Origin: Prevotellaceae bacterium UBA1726
GTDB lineage: Bacteria; Bacteroidota; Bacteroidia; Bacteroidales; Bacteroidaceae
NCBI GenBank assembly: GCA_002316005.1
Contig: DCIM01000048.1
Span: 1 to 36,082 of the forward strand
Direction of reading: 5' to 3'
Length of the DNA stretch: 36,082 nt
This document shows, one piece after another, positions 15,594 through 23,305 of the stretch. The first letter of the stretch is position 1; each line of letters begins with the position of its first letter. The notes under the pieces are model-generated. The model was not told the DNA's origin, searched no databases, and saw nothing but the letters and a program-made list of their open reading frames with translations. The position numbers and the translations under genes are program-made.

Positions 15594-17078
15594 ATGGCAA
15601 AGTATGTCATCGCCCTCGATCAGGGCACTACCAGTTCCCGTACAATCATCTTCAACCACGATGGAGAGATTTGCTCCGTGGCTCAGAAGGAGTTCACTCA
15701 GATTTTCCCTCAACCGGGTTGGGTGGAGCATAACCCTCATGAGATTTGGTCATCGCAGGCTTCTACAATAGCCGAGGCTGTGGCATCAATAGGTATTGAA
15801 GGACCCGACATTGCAGCAATTGGCATCACCAACCAACGCGAGACGACAATAGTATGGGACGCTGAGACGGGCGAACCTGTCTATAATGCCATCGTGTGGC
15901 AGGATGGGCGTACATACGACTATTGCAACGGACTTATTGCCGATGGCTTGACTGATAAGATTCGCGAGAAGACAGGACTCATCCTCAATCCATATTTCTC
16001 GGGTACGAAGATTCGTTGGATTCTTGAGAATGTGCCGGGTGCTCGTGCTAAGGCTGAGGCTGGAAAACTGCGTTTCGGTACTGTCGACTCGTGGCTTGTG
16101 TGGAACCTCACCAAAGGTGATGTGCATGTCACCGATGTGTCGAATGCATCTCGCACGCTCCTTTTCAACATCCACACCCTTGAATGGGACGAGGAACTGC
16201 TTCGTTTGTTTGACATCCCTGCAAGTATGCTTCCTGAGGTGAAGGCGAGTTCGGAGGTGTATGGCAATACCCGTCCGACAATGTTTGCTTATCCTATACC
16301 GATTGCTGGCATTGCTGGCGATCAGCAGGCGGCACTCTTCGGACAGATGTGTACCGAACCGGGTTCGCTCAAGAATACCTACGGCACGGGTTGCTTCATG
16401 CTCATGAACACCGGCAAGGACGCCATTCTCTCGAAGAACAATCTCCTTACCACCATCGCTTGGCAGATTGGCGATGAGGTGACCTACGCTCTCGAGGGTT
16501 CCATCTTTGTGGCGGGTTCGGTCATTCAGTGGCTTCGCGACGGACTGAAGATTGTTGATGCTTCGCCTGACACAGAGGCAATGGCTGAGAGTGTGGAGGA
16601 TAATGCGGGTGTTTATTTCGTTCCAGCACTGACTGGTCTTGGTGCTCCGTATTGGGACACTCGTGCCAAGGGAATAATCGTTGGTATCACTCGCGGCACT
16701 ACTCAGGCTCATATCGCTCGTGCTGCCCTTGAGGGAATAGCCTTCCAGACTATGGATATCGTGAATGCCATGCAGCAGGATGCGGGTATTCCTCTCGGTG
16801 CATTGAAGGTGGACGGTGGTGCTTCGCGCAACAACTACCTGATGCAGTTCCAGGCCGATATCCTCGCTACTGATGTTGTTCGTCCTACCTGTGTGGAGAC
16901 AACAGCGAAGGGTGCGGCTTATCTCGCCGGACTGGCTGTTGGATTCTGGAAGGATGTCGAGGAGATAAAGTCGCAGTGGGCCATCGACCGCACCTTTACC
17001 CCTTCGGCTCACCCTGAGCGTATTGCCGGTTTGAAAGCCGGTTGGGCCGACGCCATCACCCGCTCCCTCTCAAAATAG
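15594..17078 (+). CDS. glpK: Glycerol kinase
   Basis: A 494-residue cytoplasmic FGGY-family kinase that phosphorylates glycerol to sn-glycerol 3-phosphate. Length and motifs are those of GlpK: N-terminal ATP-binding signature ALDQGTTSSRTIIFN, WVEHNPHEIW, the TNQRETTIVWD segment, YFSGTKIRWIL, the GIAGDQQAALFGQ phosphate loop, GTGCFMLMNTG, and the C-terminal FGGY signature near GALKVDGGASRNNYLMQFQADIL. It is followed after 47 bp by an aquaglyceroporin gene, giving a classical uptake-and-trapping pair, driven by the promoter at 15527-15558. The pair sits between two leftward sulfatase units, which is not an obvious functional partnership. Confidence 0.96.
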   Translation: MAKYVIALDQGTTSSRTIIFNHDGEICSVAQKEFTQIFPQPGWVEHNPHEIWSSQASTIAEAVASIGIEGPDIAAIGITNQRETTIVWDAETGEPVYNAIVWQDGRTYDYCNGLIADGLTDKIREKTGLILNPYFSGTKIRWILENVPGARAKAEAGKLRFGTVDSWLVWNLTKGDVHVTDVSNASRTLLFNIHTLEWDEELLRLFDIPASMLPEVKASSEVYGNTRPTMFAYPIPIAGIAGDQQAALFGQMCTEPGSLKNTYGTGCFMLMNTGKDAILSKNNLLTTIAWQIGDEVTYALEGSIFVAGSVIQWLRDGLKIVDASPDTEAMAESVEDNAGVYFVPALTGLGAPYWDTRAKGIIVGITRGTTQAHIARAALEGIAFQTMDIVNAMQQDAGIPLGALKVDGGASRNNYLMQFQADILATDVVRPTCVETTAKGAAYLAGLAVGFWKDVEEIKSQWAIDRTFTPSAHPERIAGLKAGWADAITRSLSK

Positions 17079-17124
17079 CCCTTTAACCCTAAACCTTTAA
17101 CCCTAAACCCTAAACCTAAAATAG
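17072..17124. repeat. Telomere-like CCCTAAA heptamer tract between glpK and glpF
   Basis: The 39-bp gap (17079-17117) consists almost only of variants of CCCTAAA, CCTTTAA and CCCTTTAA. It is bracketed by a 7-bp direct repeat AAAATAG (17072-17078, which includes the glpK stop, and 17118-17124, just before the glpF start). Confidence 0.85.
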
Positions 17125-17125
17125 T

Positions 17126-17863
17126 ATGTCTGCGGAATTGATTCACAATTGCATTCTCGAGTTCTTTGGAACTCTCGTTCTCGTTCTTATGGGTGATGGC
17201 GTGTGCTGCGCCACATCTTTGAATAAATCCAAGGCACAGGGTGCCGGATGGGTTGTCGTTGCCCTTGGCTGGGGCTTTGCCGTGATGTGCGGTGTGTTTG
17301 TCGCACATGATTCGGGCGCACATCTCAACCCTGCCGTTACCATCGGACTTGCCACAGCCGGACAGTTTGCCTGGGGCGAAGTTGTACCTTATATCATTGC
17401 CCAGATGATTGGCGGTTTCTGCGGTGCCGTAGTGGTTTATCTGTTCTATATCGACCATTTCAAGGTAACAGAAGACCAGGCAACGAAACTTGGAGTGTTC
17501 TGTACAGCACCGACCTTCCGTAATGCGTGGAACAATGTCTTCTGCGAGGCCGTCGCCACCTTTGTGCTTTTGATGGGAATATTCTGCTTCGGTACTTATG
17601 GCAGTGCCACAGCCGTTGTGAATATAGGTGCCGACTCTGCCCTTCCTGTCACCTTCCTCATCATGGCAATCGGTATGTCGCTTGGTGCCACAACGGGTTA
17701 TGCCATGAATGCAGCCCGCGACCTTGCCCCTCGCATTGCTCATGCCCTTCTTCCTATCCCAGGCAAGGGCAGTTCCGATTGGGGATATTCATGGGTTCCT
17801 GTGGTTGGTCCTATCATTGGCGCCGTCCTCGCCGCTGTGGTATTCAATGCTATTTATGTGTAA
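17126..17863 (+). CDS. glpF: MIP-family glycerol facilitator / aquaglyceroporin
   Basis: A 245-residue inner-membrane channel of six membrane helices, which lets glycerol (and perhaps water) enter by diffusion before GlpK traps it. The first half-helix motif is intact (SGAHLNPAVTIG). The second is GYAMNAARDLAPR, so the usual Asn-Pro-Ala is Asn-Ala-Ala while the following Arg-Asp of glycerol channels is kept. The GKGSSDWGYSWVPVVGP segment after it also fits the GlpF branch rather than pure water channels. It is translated after glpK across the CCCTAAA tract. Its stop codon is 4 bp from the stop of the convergent sulfatase gene, with no terminator between them. Confidence 0.92.
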   Translation: MSAELIHNCILEFFGTLVLVLMGDGVCCATSLNKSKAQGAGWVVVALGWGFAVMCGVFVAHDSGAHLNPAVTIGLATAGQFAWGEVVPYIIAQMIGGFCGAVVVYLFYIDHFKVTEDQATKLGVFCTAPTFRNAWNNVFCEAVATFVLLMGIFCFGTYGSATAVVNIGADSALPVTFLIMAIGMSLGATTGYAMNAARDLAPRIAHALLPIPGKGSSDWGYSWVPVVGPIIGAVLAAVVFNAIYV

Positions 17864-17867
17864 TCCC

Positions 17868-19382
17868 TTAGGGGCATTCGTCTGGCCATGGACAAGGGGT
17901 GCCGTCCTTGAAGTGTGGACGCTGGGCTGAGACGCTACGGAGATAATTGCCGAGTTGCTTGGATAGTTTGTTGACGATATGCGGCTTCCTTGCGGACAGA
18001 TCATTCTGCTCACTGATATCGCTCGTAATGTTGTATAACTCCTTTCGGCCGGTCTTGTAGTCGTAGATGAGTTTCCATTTCCCCTGGCGGATGGCGCAAT
18101 TGAGACTGATGCCCGGTCCGGCATTGTCCCAGATATTCGGGAAGTTCCACACTAAGAAGCGGTTTTTCTTGGTCTTTTTACCCTTCAGCAATGGTACGAA
18201 ACTCATGCCGTCGATGCTCTGCGGAACGGAATAGTCACGAATACCCGCCATTTCGAGGATGGTAGGGTAGAAGTCCTCAATGAGGATATAGTCGTTGCAA
18301 CGAGTGTTGTCCTTTGTTGTTCCCGGCCAAGAGACAATCATCGGTTCGCGTATGCCTCCCTCATAGAGCGAACCCTTACCGCAACGAAGTGGGGCGTTTT
18401 GAGTGTAGAGCGGTTCGTCTCGCCAGTAGTTGCCGGTGGCATATCCACCATTGTCGCTCATAAAGATTATTATGGTGTTGTCGGCCTCACCACTACGGTC
18501 CACCCAATCGAGAATATCGCCCAGACTCTTGTCCATTCCCTCCACAAGCGATGCATAGGCCGCCTCCTTTGCTGACAGACCTTTGGCAATGTATTTGTCA
18601 TAATAGCGCATGTCCCGTTCAATAGGTACATGAACGGCATAATGCGACATATAGAGATAGAACGGACGGTCAGTCTCCTTGTTCCGCTCCAGTTCGGCAA
18701 CAGCCTCCTCGGTCAATGCCTCGGTAAGGAATTTCCCCGAGCCCCAGTATTTCTGCAGATGAGGAATAGCAAAGAGGCTTGTGGGGTTGCCCTCCTTATC
18801 AAAACCATAATTCCGTTCGCTTAGATAAGTTGCCGGTCCACCACCCGCATGCCCACCGATGTTTGTCTCAAAACCCCAGTTCAGCGGTTCCTCGCCAGGA
18901 GTGCCCAATGCTCCCCAATGAGCCTTACCCACATGGATGGTGTGATAGCCAGCCTCGCGAAGCAGTTCCACAAACGATGTAGCGTAATAAGTCTGTTCCG
19001 TTCCATTTGAAGGACATATGCCATTGACATTCCAAGCAGGCACATCTACCAGCGAGTCCTTGTCATCGGTACTCTGCCCACGACGAAGAGTCCAGTTTGT
19101 CACTCTGTGACGAGCAGCATTTGAACCCGTCATCAAACTGCAACGACTTGGAGAACTGATTGGTGAGGCATAAGCCTGAGTCATCATCACTCCCCGCTCG
19201 GCCAACCGTTCCATATTGGGAGTTTCGTAGCGGTTGTTCAGAGGCGTGCGTTCCGTGTGGAAGGGGAGGGAAGTATCCTGCCACCCCATATCATCCACCA
19301 TGAAGAGGATGATGTTAGGTTGCTTCTGGGCAAAGACAGAGCCCGGGAGCAACGAAAGGAGAAGAGGGAAGTAAGAATTCAT
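17868..19382 (-). CDS. S1 sulfatase, Ser-type, last gene of the GH2-GH31 operon
   Basis: A 504-residue exported sulfatase when started at MNSYFPLLLSLLPGSVFAQ, a good signal peptide. An upstream in-frame ATG at 19448 would overlap the GH31 gene and bury the signal, so 19382 is preferred. The metal site is LFMVDDMGWQDTS and the activation motif AYASPISSPSRCSLMTG, with Ser76 as formylglycine precursor. Typical features follow: HVGKAHWG, FMSDNGGYATGNYW and LYEGGIREPMIVSWPG. The NAARHRVTNWTL stretch resembles S1_16-type enzymes, reported to act on sulfated galactose or GalNAc; this is from memory. It follows GH31 by 37 bp, which contain a small hairpin element. Co-transcription with a beta-galactosidase and a GH31 suggests work on the same sulfated glycan. 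Confidence 0.92.
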   Translation of the reverse strand: MNSYFPLLLSLLPGSVFAQKQPNIILFMVDDMGWQDTSLPFHTERTPLNNRYETPNMERLAERGVMMTQAYASPISSPSRCSLMTGSNAARHRVTNWTLRRGQSTDDKDSLVDVPAWNVNGICPSNGTEQTYYATSFVELLREAGYHTIHVGKAHWGALGTPGEEPLNWGFETNIGGHAGGGPATYLSERNYGFDKEGNPTSLFAIPHLQKYWGSGKFLTEALTEEAVAELERNKETDRPFYLYMSHYAVHVPIERDMRYYDKYIAKGLSAKEAAYASLVEGMDKSLGDILDWVDRSGEADNTIIIFMSDNGGYATGNYWRDEPLYTQNAPLRCGKGSLYEGGIREPMIVSWPGTTKDNTRCNDYILIEDFYPTILEMAGIRDYSVPQSIDGMSFVPLLKGKKTKKNRFLVWNFPNIWDNAGPGISLNCAIRQGKWKLIYDYKTGRKELYNITSDISEQNDLSARKPHIVNKLSKQLGNYLRSVSAQRPHFKDGTPCPWPDECP

Positions 19383-19390
19383 ACTAATAG

Positions 19391-19425
19391 GCCCTCGGTT
19401 GAAACCTCGGGAACTGTGACTATTC
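19391..19425 (-). repeat. Hairpin element upstream of the third sulfatase (copy 2)
   Basis: On the plus strand this reads GCCCTCGGTTGA followed by AACCTCGGGAACTGTGACTA, and it pairs as CCC-TC-GGTT with AACC-TC-GGG around a two-base loop. It shares GCCC...GAA...GGGAAC and RTGACTATT with the element at 23227-23262, at the same place relative to the next gene. Confidence 0.6.
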
Positions 19426-22400
19426 TTTTGTTGTGAGGAATTTGTCAACGAGGAGGTAGGCAGGAGTCAACTTAGGGGCAGTGAAAGCACGGACGGCCTT
19501 GAAACGGAGAAGGAAGAGGTCCTTTGTACCACTGATGGTCTCCTTATCGCCGACATTGACGAAAGTAGGATAAAGAGCCTTTGTACCATCTGTGTGCAGA
19601 CGGTCGTTGGTCATATTGAGCATATTGCCCACAGCCAAAGGTTCCACCTTCTCGAAACGCATGTCTTTCTCAGAGTAAGGAATCTCCATGCTCAATGCAT
19701 TCACAGCATCGAGACTGTCACCCTTCACGGTGATGATGATATCCTCGCCTGCTGCATATTTGCTCTTGTCGAACGATGCAGAGAGGTTGCCATATACATA
19801 GTTGCCGTCAGCATGGATTCCACCCTCGAGCTTTGTGGCAACTTCCGAGATGTCGTAGGCATCGATAAGACCATTGCCGTTGAGGTCGCCCTTGCTCACA
19901 TATCCCTCGAAATCAGAGTCGCCCTTCTTCAAACCAGTGTAGTTGAGGTAAGAGGTGAGGTCGGCATCATCAATCTTACTGTCCTGATTGATGTCGCCAG
20001 GGATATAGACCTTACTATCGGCAGTGCGGAAGACGAAAATCTCACGACCAGCGACATAGTTGCCACGACTCTTGTTTATTGTCATACGGATGTAGCGGAT
20101 TTCAGGATTTCCCTCGAAACGGACAATCTTCGTGGAGTCGTTAGGTTCCCACGAATAGTTGCCACAGTCAGTGTAGTTCTTTCCATCAGAACTAACCTCA
20201 ATCTGACATTCGAGAATTGTTCCATTGCCACCACCCTCACGAGGCAGATATTGGAGATTGTCAACAGCAGTAGTGCAATGGAGGTCCATCGTGAGGACAT
20301 AAGGATTGCCATCTTTGTCCATATCATCAAACCAGATATCTCCGCCAGTCTGGAAGTCGAAGAGGCGAGAAACCTCATGGTCAATATCAACAGGACCGTT
20401 TACTGTTCCAGTGATACCTGTAATCGCCAGTTCCAGAGGGTTGTCCTTCGTTGTGGCAGTGAGATTAGTCCAGTCGGAATGGCCATCGGCATTCACGGCA
20501 CGCACCTTGAACTCATGAGTAGTCTGAGGCCTGAGGTCACCGAAGGTGAGATGAGTGTCGCGGATTGTAGAGTACACTTGACCATCGTAGAGAATCTCGT
20601 AGTAGTCGGCATTCTCCACCTTCTGCCATGATGGAGTGAGCGAATAAGGAGTGTTGTCGTCATCCTTGACAGAGAAGTCTGTAGGGATATTGATAGCCCC
20701 ATGCTTAGAAACCAACTGAGCAGGGCGGTTGAACTCCACACCATCGATGACGAGAGATAATCCACCACGGACATCAATAGCAGTGGTATGCACCCATATC
20801 TGTGGGTTCTTTGTTATCTTCACCTCGGCAAACTCGCTGCCCGGAGTAGCAAAACGATTGAGGTTTGGTACCTCATTATAATAATAGGTATTCTCGTTCT
20901 CCATCAGTTCCTTCTCCGAGAAGACCTCGCGAAGTTTTGTCTTGCCTACACTGACTTTTCGAGGACGAATTGTTGAATTGACGAGGAAGGTGTAATCCCC
21001 GACGGTTTGGAATTGATTATGAGGTGCTCTTCCTATTGTTATTGTCAGACTACCCTTAGATGACAGTTGCTGAAAAATATTGAAAGAAGAGTATTCTCTT
21101 TGTTTATATGCATCAGTCTTTCCGTCATCTTGGTAAACAAAGATGCTTGTCTCCTCTGTTGATGGATAAATCTCCACGAGCATCTTGCTCTCATCAATCT
21201 GCGAAGGATTGTTGTTTGGCAGGTTCATTGGGATGATAGCACCCGGACGAACAAAGACAGGCAGTTTCCAGATAGGAGCATCGAAATTGTTCAGTATCTT
21301 TCCACCCTCGTAGGTATCGCCATTGAAGTAGTCAATCCACTGACCCTCAGGAAGGTAGATGCCGTTGCGGATGTCGTTGCCCTTCTCGTCCTCGGCAGTT
21401 GCCTGATAGATAGGAGCAACAAGGAATGAAGGACCATACATGAACTGATAGCAAGTCTTTGGCCCACGAGTATACTCGTTAGGGAAATCGATGAACATAG
21501 CGCGCATCAATGGTTTTCCACCGAAAGAAGCATCTGCCGCAAAAGTGTAGGAATAAGGCAACAGCATAGACTTCCATTTCAGGTAACTGCGGTTGATAGA
21601 AGCAGCAGGTTCGCCCATAGCCTGTGGATATTTTGGGTTAGAGCCCCAACCGTCCATGTTCAACTGCATCGGGGTGAAGGTCTTCCATTCGAAATCGCGA
21701 ATGAAGACATCCTTCTGAGCACCACCGAAGATACCATCCATATCGCTCGTGATATTGCCAAGTCCCGAGAGACCAGCACCTATGTAGGTTGGGATATGGA
21801 AACGGATATACTCCCACTTGCCCCCAGTCTGGTCGCCCGACCAGATGGCACCATAGCGCTGAGTTCCTGCCCAACCGTCGAGTGTGATGATGAACGGACG
21901 AGCGTTATTGCCATAGTAAGGCATAATCTGAGCTACATCGGCAATGCCATTCAGACCGAACGAATAGCCATCGCCCACCCAAGCCACATCAGTTTTGAGT
22001 ACACGCACACCTGCATCGCGAACCTCTTTGACGATATCGCGTTGGAGAAGGGCACTCACGCCCTCTACAGGATGCAGATTTGACTGAGTCCAGAGACCAA
22101 TCTCCACACCTTTGCTGCGAGCATAATCGCCGAAGGATTTCAGGTTGGCGATGTTTCCGTCAAGAGTCTCTGTCTGTCCGTAGCCAGCGCCATATCCATC
22201 GTTTGGAAGAACCCAACCGAGAGGCATATCGTGAGCCTCGTAGCGATCGACAACGGCACGAGCAGAGAACTGATAGTTGTCTTTCTCGCCGTTGAGGCTC
22301 TCTTTTATTCCGCCATTGTCTTTCTGACTCTCGCGATAGTATTTGCCATCCTCAAAGAGAACGGCACGCTTGTCGCTTCCGTCATTCTCAAGCCAGTAGT

Positions 22401-23211
22401 CGCGATTGTAGGCATTGAGATGACCTTCATAGAAACCGAACTTTGGAAGGAGGATTGGTTCGCCCGTGAGTTTGTAGTATTGGCGAAGCAATGCCAAACC
22501 ATCACCCTCACCATCATTTCCTTCTGTCATGAAGAACATATCGAGGTAGTTGGTGTCGTGAGTCAGTACAACCTCACCGTCTTTTGTCTTGCCGAAATCA
22601 TAGAGACCAGGGGCGAAGGTATGGCACATCACACCATATCCACCCGTTGACCAATAGAATGGGGCAGGAGATGCCACTCCACCATCTGTCCAACTGTTGG
22701 TGTTCACAATCTCAATCTTCTCACCACGATGAGAGAAACGACCATTCTGCACACCACCACCATAATAGAATTCGTCCGGATTCTCGCTCAGGTACATTGT
22801 GTACTTACTGCGAGTGAACTCTGTTGGTCGGGTTTGCGAAACTATGGCTTTGTTATTCTTGCTGATTGTGAAAAGGCCCGTTGCCTTGTTGAAACTTACG
22901 GTTGTGGAAGATGAAGAGATGCTGACACTTTCTGAGTTCTCGCTGATGTCTGTATATACATCCCAGCCGCGTGGGTTATTCACGAGGATCTTTGCCGGAG
23001 GGTTTGCCTCAGGGTCACGAATCTCACCACCATTAGGGTCGCAGAACATACGGAATATTCCATCGGCATAGAAGTCGATGGTGATACGACCGCCGTCCTT
23101 TGTAAGTACCTCGGCTGTGGTTGAGCTCAACTGGCGAATGCCGGTAATCTGCTGTGCCTGGCTTTGGGCGAAGCAGAGGAGAAATGAAAGAGCAAAGAAT
23201 AACTTCTTCAT
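19420..23211 (-). CDS. Multimodular GH31 alpha-glycosidase with dockerin and cohesin-like C-terminus
   Basis: A 1263-residue secreted enzyme beginning MKKLFFALSFLLCFAQSQA; an ATG 42 bases upstream would spoil the signal. GH31 enzymes are retaining alpha-glycosidases. The N-terminal beta-domain covers about 20-250 and the barrel about 255-560, with nucleophile Asp408 in VLKTDVAWVGDGYSF and acid/base Asp460 in IWSGDQTGGKWEY. Beta-domains follow to about 850, then an FN3-like domain (about 853-930), a discoidin/CBM32-like domain (about 933-1060), a type I dockerin with two calcium loops (GDINQDSKIDDADL and GDLNGNGLIDAYDI, about 1068-1130) and a cohesin-like beta-sandwich (about 1141-1263). The catalytic surroundings recall GH31 enzymes reported as alpha-N-acetylgalactosaminidases, but alpha-xylosidase or alpha-glucosidase activity cannot be excluded. 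It is the fourth gene of its operon. No type IX secretion C-terminal domain was seen. Confidence 0.9.
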   Translation of the reverse strand: MKKLFFALSFLLCFAQSQAQQITGIRQLSSTTAEVLTKDGGRITIDFYADGIFRMFCDPNGGEIRDPEANPPAKILVNNPRGWDVYTDISENSESVSISSSSTTVSFNKATGLFTISKNNKAIVSQTRPTEFTRSKYTMYLSENPDEFYYGGGVQNGRFSHRGEKIEIVNTNSWTDGGVASPAPFYWSTGGYGVMCHTFAPGLYDFGKTKDGEVVLTHDTNYLDMFFMTEGNDGEGDGLALLRQYYKLTGEPILLPKFGFYEGHLNAYNRDYWLENDGSDKRAVLFEDGKYYRESQKDNGGIKESLNGEKDNYQFSARAVVDRYEAHDMPLGWVLPNDGYGAGYGQTETLDGNIANLKSFGDYARSKGVEIGLWTQSNLHPVEGVSALLQRDIVKEVRDAGVRVLKTDVAWVGDGYSFGLNGIADVAQIMPYYGNNARPFIITLDGWAGTQRYGAIWSGDQTGGKWEYIRFHIPTYIGAGLSGLGNITSDMDGIFGGAQKDVFIRDFEWKTFTPMQLNMDGWGSNPKYPQAMGEPAASINRSYLKWKSMLLPYSYTFAADASFGGKPLMRAMFIDFPNEYTRGPKTCYQFMYGPSFLVAPIYQATAEDEKGNDIRNGIYLPEGQWIDYFNGDTYEGGKILNNFDAPIWKLPVFVRPGAIIPMNLPNNNPSQIDESKMLVEIYPSTEETSIFVYQDDGKTDAYKQREYSSFNIFQQLSSKGSLTITIGRAPHNQFQTVGDYTFLVNSTIRPRKVSVGKTKLREVFSEKELMENENTYYYNEVPNLNRFATPGSEFAEVKITKNPQIWVHTTAIDVRGGLSLVIDGVEFNRPAQLVSKHGAINIPTDFSVKDDDNTPYSLTPSWQKVENADYYEILYDGQVYSTIRDTHLTFGDLRPQTTHEFKVRAVNADGHSDWTNLTATTKDNPLELAITGITGTVNGPVDIDHEVSRLFDFQTGGDIWFDDMDKDGNPYVLTMDLHCTTAVDNLQYLPREGGGNGTILECQIEVSSDGKNYTDCGNYSWEPNDSTKIVRFEGNPEIRYIRMTINKSRGNYVAGREIFVFRTADSKVYIPGDINQDSKIDDADLTSYLNYTGLKKGDSDFEGYVSKGDLNGNGLIDAYDISEVATKLEGGIHADGNYVYGNLSASFDKSKYAAGEDIIITVKGDSLDAVNALSMEIPYSEKDMRFEKVEPLAVGNMLNMTNDRLHTDGTKALYPTFVNVGDKETISGTKDLFLLRFKAVRAFTAPKLTPAYLLVDKFLTTKE

Positions 23212-23226
23212 ATTTTTTTGTTTTAT

Positions 23227-23262
23227 GCCCCTGCGCGAACACGCAGGGAACAATGACTATTT
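23227..23262 (-). repeat. Hairpin element upstream of GH31 (copy 1)
   Basis: A perfect inverted repeat CCCTGCG/CGCAGGG (23229-23235 and 23242-23248) with a 6-base loop lies 17 bases upstream of the GH31 start. It is followed on the plus strand by GAACAATGACTATT, which is shared with the element at 19391-19425. Confidence 0.7.
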
Positions 23263-23269
23263 TGAATTA

Positions 23270-23305
23270 GCCCTCCCCCTCGGGGGAGCGGGAGGGGGGC
23301 TTTTA
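23270..23305 (-). repeat. GC-rich palindromic element abutting a stop codon (copy B)
   Basis: Immediately after the GH2 stop codon the transcript reads AATAAAAGCC and then a GC-rich hairpin around CTCCCCCGAGGGGGAG. It matches copy A at 12291-12333 in position, flank and composition. Confidence 0.7.

Noticed and set aside
15786..17012. A 408-codon open frame on the minus strand opposite glpK
   Set aside because: glpK is unambiguous on the other strand, and the antisense protein shows no signal, domain or plausible composition.
17079..17117. CCCTAAA tract considered as eukaryotic telomere contamination or a contig end
   Set aside because: It lies between the last codon of glpK and the start of glpF, both bacterial and intact, and is only 39 bp long.
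19594..20631. A 345-codon plus-strand frame opposite the 3' part of the GH31 gene
   Set aside because: It is antisense to the FN3, CBM32, dockerin and cohesin-like regions, whose motifs are clear on the minus strand.
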